Positions 43,268 to 52,366 of a stretch of DNA of 64,000 nt are shown here, piece after piece (position 1 is the first letter of the stretch; every line of letters begins with the position of its first letter). Both the position numbers and the translations under genes were made by a program. The notes below the pieces were generated by a model. It worked only from the letters and a program-made list of their open reading frames with translations. It ran no database searches and was not told the DNA's origin. Source of the DNA: Streptococcus sp. D7B5 (lineage in GTDB: Bacteria; Bacillota; Bacilli; Lactobacillales; Streptococcaceae); assembly GCF_029691405.1 (NCBI RefSeq), contig NZ_CP121467.1:1-64000 (forward strand), given 5' to 3'.

Positions 43268-44212
43268 ATGCCGATTCGAATTGATAAAAAATTACCAGCT
43301 GTGGAGATTTTAAGGACAGAAAATATCTTTGTTATGGACGACCAACGGGCTGCTCATCAGGATATTCGCCCCTTGAAGATTTTGATTTTAAATCTCATGC
43401 CTCAAAAAATGGTAACAGAAACGCAACTCTTGCGACATTTGGCTAATACCCCTTTGCAATTAGATATTGATTTCTTATATATGGAAACACATCGTTCCAA
43501 GACAACTCGTGCCGAACATATGGAAACATTCTATAAGACCTTTCCAGAGGTCAAGGATGACTTTTTTGATGGAATGATTATCACAGGAGCACCAGTGGAG
43601 CATTTGCCTTTTGAGGAGGTAGATTACTGGGAAGAATTCAAGCAGGTCATCGAATGGTCCAAGACGCATGTTTTTTCAACCCTCCATATCTGTTGGGGAG
43701 CACAAGCAGGTCTTTATGTTCGCTATGGCGTTGAAAAGCACCAGATGGATCGGAAACTATCAGGTATTTACCCACAGGACACCTTGAAAGAAGGGCACCT
43801 TCTTTTTAGAGGTTTTGATGATCGCTATGTAGCTCCTCATTCTCGTCATACTGAGATTTTAAAAGAAGAAATCTTAAACAAGACCAATCTGGAGATTCTG
43901 TCAGAAGGTCCTGAGGTTGGGGTTTCTATCCTAGCTAGTCGAGATTTGCGTGAGATTTATAGTTTTGGTCATTTGGAGTACGATCGTGACACTTTGGCAA
44001 GAGAGTATTTTCGTGATTATGAGGCGGGACTCAACCCTCATATCCCAGAGAACTACTTTAAAAATGATGATGTAAATGAGACGCCTTGTCTCTGTTGGTC
44101 TTCATCAGCTGCCCTCTTTTTCAGTAATTGGGTAAACTATGCAGTTTATCAAGAAACCCCTTTTGACTGGAGAAAGGTAGAGGATGATGCGGCTGCATTT
44201 GGATATCTATAA
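43268..44212 (+). CDS. metA: Homoserine O-acetyltransferase (MetA type)
   Basis: A 314-residue MetA-family acyltransferase. The catalytic Cys142 lies in HICWGAQAG, and His/Glu residues in HSRHTE and [11 protein letters not shown] complete the active site. Residue 111 is Glu ([12 protein letters not shown]); in this family Glu111 marks acetyl-CoA users and Gly111 succinyl-CoA users, so O-acetylhomoserine is the expected product. This is the first committed step of methionine synthesis. GGAGGGTATT precedes the ATG. The dnaD-like gene follows by eight bases. Confidence 0.95.
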   Translation: MPIRIDKKLPAVEILRTENIFVMDDQRAAHQDIRPLKILILNLMPQKMVTETQLLRHLANTPLQLDIDFLYMETHRSKTTRAEHMETFYKTFPEVKDDFFDGMIITGAPVEHLPFEEVDYWEEFKQVIEWSKTHVFSTLHICWGAQAGLYVRYGVEKHQMDRKLSGIYPQDTLKEGHLLFRGFDDRYVAPHSRHTEILKEEILNKTNLEILSEGPEVGVSILASRDLREIYSFGHLEYDRDTLAREYFRDYEAGLNPHIPENYFKNDDVNETPCLCWSSSAALFFSNWVNYAVYQETPFDWRKVEDDAAAFGYL

Positions 44213-44220
44213 GAGGAATT

Positions 44221-44898
44221 ATGACATATTTTGACGCTTTTAAATCAGGGAACTTGGTTTTGCCAAGTGCCCTTCTCTTGCATTTTAAGGAACTCTTTCC
44301 TTCCAGCGAAGATTTTCTGGTCTGGCAATTTTTCTATTTACAAAATACCACAGCCCTAGGAGATGTTTCGCCTAGTCAGATTGCTGAAATCATTGGGAAA
44401 GAGGTGGCAGATGTCAACCAATCTATTTCGAATTTGACTGAAAATGGCTTGCTACAATATCGAACCATTGAACTAAACGGGGAAATTGAGCTGATTTTTG
44501 ATGCTAGTTTGGCTTTTGAACGCTTGGATAGCTTACTAGATAGCCAAACTCCAGCTACAACAGTCCCAAACCCGCAGAATCAGTTGAAGGATCTGGTTGA
44601 AACTTTTCAGCAGGAATTGGGACGCTTATTAACACCATTTGAAATCGAAGACCTTTCTAAGACTGTCAAAGAAGACGGAGTTAAGGCGGATTTGATCAAG
44701 GAAGCTCTCCGAGAGGCCGTTCTCAATGGCAAGCCAAACTGGAAATATATTCAGGCAATCCTACGAAACTGGCGCCATGAAGGTATTCAGTCTGTGACTC
44801 AGGTAGAGGCCAAACGAGCAGAGCGAGAAGTCAACAATCCCAAACAAGTTCAGGCTTCGGCTGATTTCCTCGATGCCATGAATTTGTGGCAAGATTAG
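44221..44898 (+). CDS. DnaD-family replication initiation protein
   Basis: A 225-residue protein. The N-terminal winged-helix-like part has SEDFLVWQFFYLQN and VSPSQIAEIIGK. The C-terminal DnaD/DnaB2 domain (about 125-200) has FQQELGRLLTPFEIEDL and the family signature YIQAILRNWRHEGI. DnaD helps open oriC and load the helicase; streptococci often have this shorter version. AGAGGAATT lies before the ATG. The close spacing to metA suggests one transcript without implying a shared role. Confidence 0.88.
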   Translation: MTYFDAFKSGNLVLPSALLLHFKELFPSSEDFLVWQFFYLQNTTALGDVSPSQIAEIIGKEVADVNQSISNLTENGLLQYRTIELNGEIELIFDASLAFERLDSLLDSQTPATTVPNPQNQLKDLVETFQQELGRLLTPFEIEDLSKTVKEDGVKADLIKEALREAVLNGKPNWKYIQAILRNWRHEGIQSVTQVEAKRAEREVNNPKQVQASADFLDAMNLWQD

Positions 44899-44931
44899 TC
44901 GCTTGAAAAATCTTGAAAATTAGAGTAAGGT

Positions 44932-44960
44932 TTGCAAGCTCCTTATAAATATGATAGAAT
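44932..44960 (+). promoter_or_regulatory. tpiA: tpiA promoter
   Basis: TTGCAA, 17 bp, TAGAAT with extended TGa; a strong promoter suited to a glycolytic gene. Confidence 0.85.
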
Positions 44961-44994
44961 AATAGTGAATAAAATGAAAAAAGAGGTATGTGAA

Positions 44995-45753
44995 ATGTCA
45001 CGTAAACCATTTATCGCTGGTAACTGGAAAATGAACAAAAATCCAGAAGAAGCAAAAGCATTCGTTGAAGCCGTTGCATCAAAACTTCCTTCATCAGACC
45101 TTGTTGAAGCAGGTATCGCAGCTCCAGCTCTTGATTTGACAGCTGTTCTTGCTGCTGCTAAAGGTTCAAACCTTAAAGTTGCTGCTCAAAACTGCTACTT
45201 TGAAAATGCAGGTGCTTTCACTGGTGAAACTAGCCCACAAGTTTTGAAAGAAATCGGTACTGACTACGTTGTTATCGGTCACTCAGAACGTCGTGACTAC
45301 TTCCATGAAACTGACGAAGATATCAACAAAAAAGCAAAAGCAATCTTTGCAAACGGTATGCTTCCAATCATCTGTTGTGGTGAGTCACTTGAAACTTACG
45401 AAGCTGGTAAAGCTGCTGAATTCGTAGGTGCTCAAGTATCTGCTGCATTGGCTGGATTGACTGCAGAACAAGTTGCTGCATCCGTTATCGCTTATGAGCC
45501 AATCTGGGCTATCGGTACTGGTAAATCAGCTTCACAAGACGATGCACAAAAAATGTGTAAAGTTGTTCGTGACGTTGTAGCTGCAGACTTCGGTCAAGAA
45601 GTTGCGGACAAAGTTCGTGTTCAATACGGTGGTTCTGTTAAACCTGAAAACGTTGCTTCATACATGGCTTGCCCAGACGTTGACGGTGCCCTTGTTGGTG
45701 GTGCGTCACTTGAAGCTGAAAGCTTCTTGGCATTGCTTGATTTTGTAAAATAA
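44995..45753 (+). CDS. tpiA: Triosephosphate isomerase
   Basis: A 252-residue TIM barrel of normal length with GNWKMNKN (catalytic Lys), GHSERR (catalytic His), [10 protein letters not shown] (catalytic Glu) and YGGSVKPEN (phosphate loop). It interconverts glyceraldehyde-3-phosphate and dihydroxyacetone phosphate in glycolysis. I start at MSRKPF, the conserved N-terminus, after GAGGTATGTGAA; the longer frame upstream overlaps the promoter. Codon use is strongly biased, as expected for an abundant enzyme. Confidence 0.99.
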   Translation: MSRKPFIAGNWKMNKNPEEAKAFVEAVASKLPSSDLVEAGIAAPALDLTAVLAAAKGSNLKVAAQNCYFENAGAFTGETSPQVLKEIGTDYVVIGHSERRDYFHETDEDINKKAKAIFANGMLPIICCGESLETYEAGKAAEFVGAQVSAALAGLTAEQVAASVIAYEPIWAIGTGKSASQDDAQKMCKVVRDVVAADFGQEVADKVRVQYGGSVKPENVASYMACPDVDGALVGGASLEAESFLALLDFVK

Positions 45754-45766
45754 TCTCAGTTATTCC

Positions 45767-45796
45767 AGACAGTCTGCTAAGACTGTCTTTTTTTTA
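45767..45796 (+). terminator. Terminator after tpiA
   Basis: Stem agacagtct / agactgtct with a 4-nt loop and a long T run. Confidence 0.95.
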
Positions 45797-45859
45797 AAGA
45801 CTGTATATTTTTCTTAAATTATCAGTCAATTACAACTTTTTTAATATGGGTTAATTTTC

Positions 45860-45888
45860 TTGCTTTTGTCTACTAGGAGTAGTATACT
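45860..45888 (+). promoter_or_regulatory. dpr: dpr promoter
   Basis: TTGCTT, 17 bp, TATACT. A palindrome ATAATATTAT (45920-45929) downstream resembles a PerR box but lacks the central base. Confidence 0.7.
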
Positions 45889-45941
45889 GAGATAGTAATC
45901 AATAAATATGGTTGCAAAAATAATATTATGAGGTGATCAAT

Positions 45942-46460
45942 ATGGTTGAATTGAAAAAAGAAGCAGTAAAAGACGTAACAACATTATCTAAAACAGCGCC
46001 AGTAGCATTGGCAAAAACAAAGGAAGTATTGAACCAAGCAGTAGCAGACTTGTATGTGGCTCACATTGCCCTTCACCAAGTTCACTGGTATATGCGTGGT
46101 CGTGGTTTCCTCGTATGGCATCCAAAAATGGATGAATACATGGACAGCCTTGATGGCTATCTTGACGAAATCAGTGAACGTTTGATCACTCTTGGTGGCA
46201 AACCTTACTCAACTTTGACAGAATTCCTTCAACACAGTGAAATCGAAGAAGAAGAAGGAGAATTCCGTAACGTTGAAGAAAGCTTGGAACGTGTTCTAGC
46301 GATTTATCGCTACCTTATCGCTCTTTTCCAAAAAGCTTTGGATGTGACTGATGAAGAAGGCGATGATGTTACAAACGATATCTTTGTTGGTGCTAAGGCT
46401 GAACTTGAGAAAACAGTTTGGATGCTTGCAGCAGAACTTGGACAAGCTCCTGGTTTGTAA
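45942..46460 (+). CDS. dpr: Dps-like peroxide resistance protein
   Basis: A 172-residue ferritin-like four-helix protein. The intersubunit ferroxidase residues are visible in HQVHWYMRG and [22 protein letters not shown]. Dpr forms a 12-subunit shell that stores iron and blocks Fenton chemistry, important in catalase-negative streptococci. I start at MVELKK right after GAGGTGATCAAT. It is monocistronic with its own promoter and terminator. Peroxide control through PerR is known in related species and is only hinted at here. Confidence 0.95.
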   Translation: MVELKKEAVKDVTTLSKTAPVALAKTKEVLNQAVADLYVAHIALHQVHWYMRGRGFLVWHPKMDEYMDSLDGYLDEISERLITLGGKPYSTLTEFLQHSEIEEEEGEFRNVEESLERVLAIYRYLIALFQKALDVTDEEGDDVTNDIFVGAKAELEKTVWMLAAELGQAPGL

Positions 46461-46527
46461 AATATAGTTGCTACCCCTTTTATCATGAGGTACCTGATAA
46501 GTGCCCATGACCAATCATCTTTTAAAA

Positions 46528-46563
46528 GTCATGTAACTGTAAACAGTTGCATGATTTTTTTGT
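46528..46563 (+). terminator. Terminator after dpr
   Basis: Stem catgtaactgt / acagttgcatg and seven T's. Confidence 0.9.
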
Positions 46564-46582
46564 TTGCTGGACTTAGGACACA

Positions 46583-46611
46583 TTGTCAAAAGTAGGATTT
46601 TACGGTATAAT
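46583..46611 (+). promoter_or_regulatory. phnA promoter
   Basis: TTGTCA, 17 bp, TATAAT. Confidence 0.8.
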
Positions 46612-46669
46612 AGTTGCTGTTCAATAACATATGAATTTTAAAGAATAATTGTTAGTTTAAGGAGGACTT

Positions 46670-47008
46670 ATGAACAACTTACCAAATTGCCCAAAATGTA
46701 ATTCAGAATATGTCTACGAAGATGGAAATCTTTTGGTATGCCCAGAGTGTGCCTATGAATGGAATCCTGCTGAAGTTGCAGAAGTAGAAGAAGGTGTTGT
46801 TGCTATCGATGCAAACGGAAATAAATTGGCTGACGGCGATACTGTAACTCTTATCAAGGATTTGAAAGTAAAAGGTGCGCCAAAGGATTTGAAACAAGGA
46901 ACTCGCGTTAAAAATATCCGTATCGTAGAAGGTGACCACAACATCGACTGTAAGATTGATGGTTTTGGAGCTATGAAACTCAAGTCAGAATTTGTTAAGA
47001 AAATCTAG
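46670..47008 (+). CDS. phnA: PhnA/YjdM-family zinc-ribbon protein
   Basis: A 112-residue protein with an N-terminal zinc ribbon ([21 protein letters not shown], cysteines near 8, 11, 25 and 28) and a C-terminal domain ([20 protein letters not shown], then [20 protein letters not shown]). This is the PhnA/YjdM layout; despite the name these proteins are not phosphonate hydrolases, and their role is unclear. AAGGAGG precedes the ATG. The next gene starts two bases after its stop. Confidence 0.92.
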   Translation: MNNLPNCPKCNSEYVYEDGNLLVCPECAYEWNPAEVAEVEEGVVAIDANGNKLADGDTVTLIKDLKVKGAPKDLKQGTRVKNIRIVEGDHNIDCKIDGFGAMKLKSEFVKKI

Positions 47009-47010
47009 CC

Positions 47011-47634
47011 ATGAAACTGAATTATAAATTTATCTTTTATAGTCGTGTGCTCTTGTTCTTAGCGGCATTTACAGGAGTTTATTTAGAGATTACCAAGCAC
47101 GGTGGCTTTGGTATGCTCCTTTACTACACAGTGTTGTCCAATCTTTTGGTAACGATTTTCACGGGTTATCTGCTCCGTGTGATGAGCCGTTCAGGTGAAA
47201 ATTGGCAAAGTCCGACCTTGCTTCGTCTCAAGGGTGGTGTTACCATGAGTATCATGATTACCTGTGTGATTTACCATTTTATGCTTGCTCCGATCGCGAC
47301 AGACTTTTACCGAGTGGAAAATTTCCTTTGCCACTATATCGTTCCACTCTGGTTTTTAGCCGACACCCTCTTCTTTGATAAACAGGGTCAATACAAGATA
47401 TGGGATCCAGTCTTGTGGACCATCTTGCCCTTGGTTTATATGATTTTTGCCTTGTTTAACGGCCTGGTCTTAAAACTCAATATTCCGAATTCCAAGGACA
47501 ATCCCTTCCCTTATTTCTTTTTAAATGTGAACAAGGGTTGGGACGTGGTTATCAAATGGTGTTTGATCATTTTTGCGGCGTATATGGTTGCAGGCTTCAT
47601 CTTCTATCTGATCAAGCAAATCAAGCGAAAATAG
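47011..47634 (+). CDS. Pr6Pr-like six-helix membrane protein
   Basis: A 207-residue protein with about six membrane helices spread evenly. The order of motifs (YYTVLSNLLVTIF, then YHFMLAPI, then HYIVPLWFLADTLFF, then a PYFFLNV-like loop) resembles the Pr6Pr/FAR-17a membrane family. It is cotranscribed with phnA at a two-base gap. The function is unknown, and the family call is moderate. Confidence 0.7.
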   Translation: MKLNYKFIFYSRVLLFLAAFTGVYLEITKHGGFGMLLYYTVLSNLLVTIFTGYLLRVMSRSGENWQSPTLLRLKGGVTMSIMITCVIYHFMLAPIATDFYRVENFLCHYIVPLWFLADTLFFDKQGQYKIWDPVLWTILPLVYMIFALFNGLVLKLNIPNSKDNPFPYFFLNVNKGWDVVIKWCLIIFAAYMVAGFIFYLIKQIKRK

Positions 47635-47746
47635 TCTTCCTATTAGGAAAGTTAGGACGGAGTCTCTAGTTCAATCGGGCTCCTTCTTTTCTTGCCATCT
47701 TCCTTTTAAAAGGATAAACAGTGAGAAATATACAGAAAGAAAATTC

Positions 47747-48898
47747 ATGAAACAATATTTAGAACGGGCTAGTATTTTGGCCCTCTCCCTCGTTTTGATT
47801 ACCTCCTTTTCCATCTCAAGTGCTCTGCCTGCCATGTTTGACTACTATCAAGGCTACTCTAAGGAACAAATCGAGCTCCTGGTCAGTCTTCCTTCTTTTG
47901 GGATCATGATTATGCTGGTTTTAAATGGGGTTTTGGAGCGTCTGTTTTCTGAACGTCTTCAGATTAGTCTAGGACTTCTCATCCTCTCTATCGGGGGAAC
48001 AGCCCCTTTCTGGTATCAGGATTACAACTTTGTCTTTGCAATGCGGATTTTATTTGGCTTGGGTGTTGGGATGATCAATGCCAAGGCCATTTCCATCATC
48101 AGCGAACGCTATCATGGAAAGACACGGATCCAGATGTTGGGTCTTCGCGGATCAGCAGAAGTTGTCGGGGCATCGATTTTGACTCTAGTGGTCGGTCAAC
48201 TCTTATCCTTGGGATGGACTGTGACCTTCTTGGCCTACAGTGCGGGATTTTTAGTATTGATTCTTTATCTGCTCTTTGTCCCTTATGGGAAAGAAAAGAA
48301 AGAAACAAAGAAAAAAGAGACCGAAACGACTCGTTTGACAGGACAGATGAAAGGCTTGATTTTTCTATTGGCTGTTGAAGCAGCAGTTGTGGTCTGCACC
48401 AATACAGCTATCACCATACGTATTCCTAGTCTGATGGTGGAAAGAGGTCTAGGGGATGCCCAGTTATCGAGCTTGGTTTTAAGTATCATGCAGTTGATTG
48501 GTATCTTGGCAGGTGTGAGTTTTTCTTTCTTTATCTCTCTGTTTAAAGAAAGGTTGCTCCTTTGGTCAGGTATCACCTTTGGATTGGGGCAGATTGTGAT
48601 TGCCTTGTCTCCGTCATTGAGTGTGATGGTAGTTGGAAGTGTTGTGGCAGGTTTTTCTTACAGTGTGGCCTTGACCACTGTCTTTCAGCTTCTTTCTGAA
48701 AGAATCCCAGCCAAGCTCCTCAATCAGGCAACATCTTTTGCAGTGCTAGGATGTAGCTTTGGAGCCTTTACGACACCTTTCATTCTTGGGGCGATTGGCT
48801 TGGTGACTCAAAACGGTATGTTGGTCTTCACCATTCTAGGTTGCTGGTTGATTGTCACTTCTATCTTTGTTATGTACGCACTGCAAAAGAGAGCTTAG
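47747..48898 (+). CDS. Major facilitator superfamily transporter
   Basis: A 383-residue protein with about 12 membrane helices and a central charged cytoplasmic loop (YGKEKKETKKKETETTR). The N-terminal half has RILFGLGVGMINAKAISIISERYHGKTR, resembling the MFS loop 2-3/4-5 signatures. The substrate cannot be predicted; efflux or small-anion uptake (CynX-like) are options. The ribosome site is weak (AGAAAG). A terminator follows. Confidence 0.88.
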   Translation: MKQYLERASILALSLVLITSFSISSALPAMFDYYQGYSKEQIELLVSLPSFGIMIMLVLNGVLERLFSERLQISLGLLILSIGGTAPFWYQDYNFVFAMRILFGLGVGMINAKAISIISERYHGKTRIQMLGLRGSAEVVGASILTLVVGQLLSLGWTVTFLAYSAGFLVLILYLLFVPYGKEKKETKKKETETTRLTGQMKGLIFLLAVEAAVVVCTNTAITIRIPSLMVERGLGDAQLSSLVLSIMQLIGILAGVSFSFFISLFKERLLLWSGITFGLGQIVIALSPSLSVMVVGSVVAGFSYSVALTTVFQLLSERIPAKLLNQATSFAVLGCSFGAFTTPFILGAIGLVTQNGMLVFTILGCWLIVTSIFVMYALQKRA

Positions 48899-48923
48899 GA
48901 TTGGTTTCCTAAGTTTTTCTTTC
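48894..48923 (+). terminator. Terminator after MFS gene
   Basis: Stem cttagga / tcctaag, then TTTTTCTTT. Confidence 0.75.
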
Positions 48924-48961
48924 TGGGAATTTTGTACCCAGACAATTATTGGTTTTTAAAC

Positions 48962-48990
48962 TTGTTTACACTTTTATTTCCTGATAAAAT
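48962..48990 (+). promoter_or_regulatory. truA: truA promoter ending seven bases before the ATG
   Basis: TTGTTT, 17 bp, TAAAAT with extended TGa. The expected transcription start coincides with the start codon. Confidence 0.65.
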
Positions 48991-48997
48991 AGAAGTT

Positions 48998-49747
48998 ATG
49001 ACAAGATATAAAGCAATCATTTCCTATGATGGTTATGGCTTTGCCGGTTTTCAGCGCCAGCCTCATGCGAGGAGCGTTCAAGAGGAAATTGAGAAAACCT
49101 TAACGAGACTCAATAAGGGGCAAGCCATCACTGTTCACGGTGCTGGTAGGACGGATAGTGGGGTTCATGCTCTTAGTCAGGTTATTCATTTTGACCTGCC
49201 CTATCAGATGGATGAGGAAAAACTCCGTTTTGCTCTGGATACCCAGTCTCCAGAAGATATTGATGTGATTTCAATTGAGATTGTGGCAGATGATTTTCAT
49301 TGCCGTTATGCCAAGCACAGCAAGACCTATGAGTTTATCGTGGATAGAGGACGTCCCAAAAATCCTATGCGTCGTCACTACGCTACTCACTTTCCCTATC
49401 CGCTCGACGTGGAGCGGATGCAGATGGCAATCAAAAAGCTAGAGGGAACTCATGATTTTACCGGCTTTACAGCATCTGGAACCAGTGTAGAGGACAAGGT
49501 TCGAACCATTACAGAAGCCAGTCTTAGTGTTGATGAGACAGGGCAGTTTTTGACCTTTAGCTTTTCAGGGAATGGTTTCTTGTATAAGCAGATTCGCAAT
49601 ATGGTGGGAACGCTGCTCAAAATCGGAAATAATCGAATGCCAGTTGAGCAGATTGACTTGATCTTAGAAAAAAAAGATAGACAGCTAGCAGGTCCAACGG
49701 CTGCACCGAATGGCTTGTATTTAAAGGAGATTCGTTATGAAGAATAA
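48998..49747 (+). CDS. truA: tRNA pseudouridine synthase A
   Basis: A 249-residue TruA of normal length with the catalytic Asp in [10 protein letters not shown], then [14 protein letters not shown] and [11 protein letters not shown]. It makes pseudouridine at tRNA positions 38-40. I start at MTRYKAII, the conserved N-terminus. No Shine-Dalgarno lies upstream and the -10 ends seven bases before, so the message appears leaderless. The kinase gene overlaps its end by 11 bp. Confidence 0.97.
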   Translation: MTRYKAIISYDGYGFAGFQRQPHARSVQEEIEKTLTRLNKGQAITVHGAGRTDSGVHALSQVIHFDLPYQMDEEKLRFALDTQSPEDIDVISIEIVADDFHCRYAKHSKTYEFIVDRGRPKNPMRRHYATHFPYPLDVERMQMAIKKLEGTHDFTGFTASGTSVEDKVRTITEASLSVDETGQFLTFSFSGNGFLYKQIRNMVGTLLKIGNNRMPVEQIDLILEKKDRQLAGPTAAPNGLYLKEIRYEE

Positions 49748-50510
49748 TCGTATTTTAGCCCTTTCTGGGAATGATATTTTTAGTGGTGGTGGTTTGTCAG
49801 CTGATTTGGCTACCTATACCTTGAACGGCTTGCATGGCTTTGTAGCAGTGACTTGTTTGACGGCCTTGACTGAAAAGGGCTTTGAAGTCTTTCCAACTGA
49901 CGATGCCATTTTTCAACATGAATTGGATAGCTTGCGTGATGTGGAATTTGCAGGGATTAAGATTGGTCTTCTCCCTACTGTCAGTGTGGCTGAGAAAGCC
50001 TTGAACTTTATCAAGCAACGTCCAGGAGTGCCTGTGGTATTGGATCCCGTCTTGGTCTGCAAGGAAACGCACGATGTGGCTGTCAGTGAACTCTGTCAAG
50101 AGTTGATTCGCTTTTTCCCTCATGTCAGTGTGATTACGCCTAATCTTCCTGAAGCAGAATTATTAGCTGGTCAGGAAATTAAAACCTTGGAAGACATGAA
50201 GGTTGCAGCGCAGAAATTGCATGATTTAGGAGCGCCAGCAGTCATTATCAAGGGAGGCAATCGCCTTAGTCAGGACAAGGCTGTGGATGTCTTTTATGAT
50301 GGACAAAATTTTACAGTTCTAGAAAATCCTGTCATTCAAGGTCAAAATGCTGGTGCAGGTTGTACCTTTGCCTCAAGCATCGCCAGTCACTTGGTTAAAG
50401 GTGATGAACTTTTACCAGCAATAGAAAGTTCTAAAGCTTTCGTTTACCGTGCTATTGCACAAGCAGATCAATATGGAGTAAGACAATATGAAGCAAACCA
50501 AAACAACTAA
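49737..50510 (+). CDS. Pyridoxine/hydroxymethylpyrimidine kinase (PdxK/ThiD-like)
   Basis: A 257-residue ribokinase-family kinase with [15 protein letters not shown] at the N-terminus, [27 protein letters not shown] and the catalytic loop [15 protein letters not shown]. The family phosphorylates vitamin B6 vitamers or thiamine pyrimidine; motifs do not separate the two. The gene overlaps truA (with AAAGGAG inside it) and also overlaps the ECF substrate-binding gene downstream. This suggests that the kinase traps the imported vitamin. Confidence 0.9.
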   Translation: MKNNRILALSGNDIFSGGGLSADLATYTLNGLHGFVAVTCLTALTEKGFEVFPTDDAIFQHELDSLRDVEFAGIKIGLLPTVSVAEKALNFIKQRPGVPVVLDPVLVCKETHDVAVSELCQELIRFFPHVSVITPNLPEAELLAGQEIKTLEDMKVAAQKLHDLGAPAVIIKGGNRLSQDKAVDVFYDGQNFTVLENPVIQGQNAGAGCTFASSIASHLVKGDELLPAIESSKAFVYRAIAQADQYGVRQYEANQNN

Positions 50511-50949
50511 AATCGCCCTTGTATCTCTATTAACCGCCCTTTCTGTGGTTTTAGGTTATTTCTTAAAGATTCCAACACCAACAGGCATTCTAACTCTCTT
50601 AGATGCGGGTATCTTCTTTGCAGCCTTCTACTTTGGTAGTCGTGAAGGGGCTGTAGTCGGAGGTCTAGCAGGTTTCTTGATTGACCTCTTATCAGGCTAC
50701 CCCCAGTGGATGTTCTTTAGCTTGATCAACCATGGCTTGCAGGGATTTTTCGCAGGATTTAAAGGAAGATGGCAATGGCTAGGCCTTATCTTAGCTACTA
50801 TTGCGATGGTAGGAGGCTACGCCTTGGGTTCAACTTTGATGAATGGCTGGGCAGCAGCCCTACCAGAAATCCTACCAAACTTCCTGCAAAATATCGTGGG
50901 AATGGTTGTAGGGTTTGTGCTTAGTCAAAGTATTAAGAAAATTAAGTAA
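50488..50949 (+). CDS. ECF transporter S component (vitamin uptake)
   Basis: A 153-residue protein with five to six membrane helices. The N-terminal LVSLLTALSVVLGYFLKIP and GSREGAVVGGLAGFLIDLLSGY features are typical of S components that plug into the shared ECF module. Its overlap with the kinase gene points to pyridoxine or hydroxymethylpyrimidine as substrate. The energising ECF-T/A genes are not in this window. TGGAG lies before the ATG. Confidence 0.85.
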   Translation: MKQTKTTKIALVSLLTALSVVLGYFLKIPTPTGILTLLDAGIFFAAFYFGSREGAVVGGLAGFLIDLLSGYPQWMFFSLINHGLQGFFAGFKGRWQWLGLILATIAMVGGYALGSTLMNGWAAALPEILPNFLQNIVGMVVGFVLSQSIKKIK

Positions 50950-50979
50950 AGCGGCTGGAGAAAAGTTCTAAAAATCAGA

Positions 50980-51026
50980 AAAACGCATAATATCAAGTGT
51001 TGAAAAACCTTGATACTATGCGTTTT
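50980..51026 (+). terminator. Terminator of the truA operon
   Basis: Stem aaaacgcata..tatcaag / cttgata..tatgcgtttt. Confidence 0.85.
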
Positions 51027-51041
51027 ATTGTGGGAAGATTT

Positions 51042-51148
51042 TATACTCTTCGAAAATCTCTTCAAACCGCGTCAACGTCGCCTTGCCGTACTCAAGTACA
51101 GCCTGCGGCTAGTTTCCTAGTTTGTTCTTTGATTTTCATTGAGTATTA
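51042..51148. repeat. BOX element (boxA-boxC, no boxB)
   Basis: It opens tatactcttcgaaaatctc and continues with the boxA core (accgcgtcaacgtcgccttg), then boxC (gcctgcggctagtttcctag), closing with gattttcattgagtatta. The ends form imperfect inverted repeats. BOX elements are non-autonomous repeats of S. pneumoniae and relatives. This copy lacks the usual boxB unit and ends nine bases from the peptidase stop. Confidence 0.92.
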
Positions 51149-51156
51149 GATGAATA

Positions 51157-52239
51157 TTAATCAAAATAAAGCAAGTCTTTGCTGGTGCTTGTAAAGAGGT
51201 CAAAGCCATCCTTGGTAACAACACCACAGTCTTCGATACGAACGCCGACTTTACCAGGGATATAGATACCTGGTTCAACAGAGAAGCACATGCCTTCTTC
51301 GATGACCATGTCATTTCCTTCCATGATAGATGGGAATTCGTGGACATCCATACCGATACCGTGACCGAGACGGTGGTTAAAGTACTCACCGTAACCAGCT
51401 TTTTCGATGACTTCACGGGCAGCGCGGTCTACTTCATGAGCAGTCACACCAGGTTTGATAAAGTCAAGAGCAGCTTGTTGGGCTTCAAGGGTCAAGTTGT
51501 AAATATCTTTCTTGAATTGGTCTGGTTTGCCGACAGCGACTGTACGAGTCATATCTGATGCGTAGCCATTGACCATAACACCCAGGTCAAAGAGGAGAAG
51601 GGCGTCTTTTTCGACCTTGTTTGCACCAGGAATTCCGTGTGGATTTGCAGCATTATCACCAGTCAATACCATGGTATCAAAACTCATTTCATAGCCTTCA
51701 CGTTTTAAGGCGAAGTCGATTTGGGCAATGATATCTGTCTCTGTTTTATCAAGAGAGATATTGTCAAAACCAACTTTTACAGCTTTATCAGCATAGAGCC
51801 CTGCAACCATCATTTTTTGCACTTCATCAGCTGATTTGATGAGGCGCATGCGTTGGATGAGAGGAGTGAGATTTTCAAACTCAGCAGTTTCAAAAACTGT
51901 TTTCAAGCCATGGTATTTGGTCAAGATGAGATTGTCAAACTCAACAGCAACACGTTTGAAGTCGTGCTGAGGCAAAGCGTTTTTGATTTTTTGCCATGGA
52001 TTTTCAGAATCCACATAGCCCACTACTGGGAAGGAAACAGTGCTGGTTGCACGCTCCACTTCAAGGGCTGGGACAAAAAGGAGAGGTTCCCGGTCCGCTA
52101 GGACAAAGAGGAACATTTGGCGTTCATGGGGATCACTGTAAAAACCAGTGAGGTAATTAATAGTGACGGGGTCAGATACGACAGCGACGTCTAGTTTTTC
52201 TGATTCAAGATATGTTACGATTTGTTGTAATTTAGACAT
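51157..52239 (-). CDS. pepQ: Xaa-Pro dipeptidase (M24 family)
   Basis: A 360-residue proline dipeptidase. The N-terminal creatinase-like domain spans about 1-125. The M24 catalytic domain has metal ligands in LLFDLGVMVNGYASDMTRT, HRLGHGIGMDVHEFP, EEGMCFSVEPGIY and GVRIEDCGVV. It cleaves Xaa-Pro dipeptides in the cytosol. GAAGGTAGC precedes the ATG. It is separated from gatD by a terminator. Confidence 0.93.
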   Translation of the reverse strand: MSKLQQIVTYLESEKLDVAVVSDPVTINYLTGFYSDPHERQMFLFVLADREPLLFVPALEVERATSTVSFPVVGYVDSENPWQKIKNALPQHDFKRVAVEFDNLILTKYHGLKTVFETAEFENLTPLIQRMRLIKSADEVQKMMVAGLYADKAVKVGFDNISLDKTETDIIAQIDFALKREGYEMSFDTMVLTGDNAANPHGIPGANKVEKDALLLFDLGVMVNGYASDMTRTVAVGKPDQFKKDIYNLTLEAQQAALDFIKPGVTAHEVDRAAREVIEKAGYGEYFNHRLGHGIGMDVHEFPSIMEGNDMVIEEGMCFSVEPGIYIPGKVGVRIEDCGVVTKDGFDLFTSTSKDLLYFD

Positions 52240-52317
52240 ATGCTACCTTCTTTCTACCTCTCTATTTTGGCAAAAAAAGAGAGAAAATGCAAGAGAGAAG
52301 GGTAAAAGAACAGGCAA

Positions 52318-52352
52318 AAAGAACTCCGACAAGATAGTGGAGTTCTTTTATC
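52318..52352. terminator. Terminator downstream of gatD
   Basis: Stem aaagaactcc / ggagttctttt with T's on both strands' 3' sides. Confidence 0.85.
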
Positions 52353-52366
52353 TAATTTTCCTTAGT

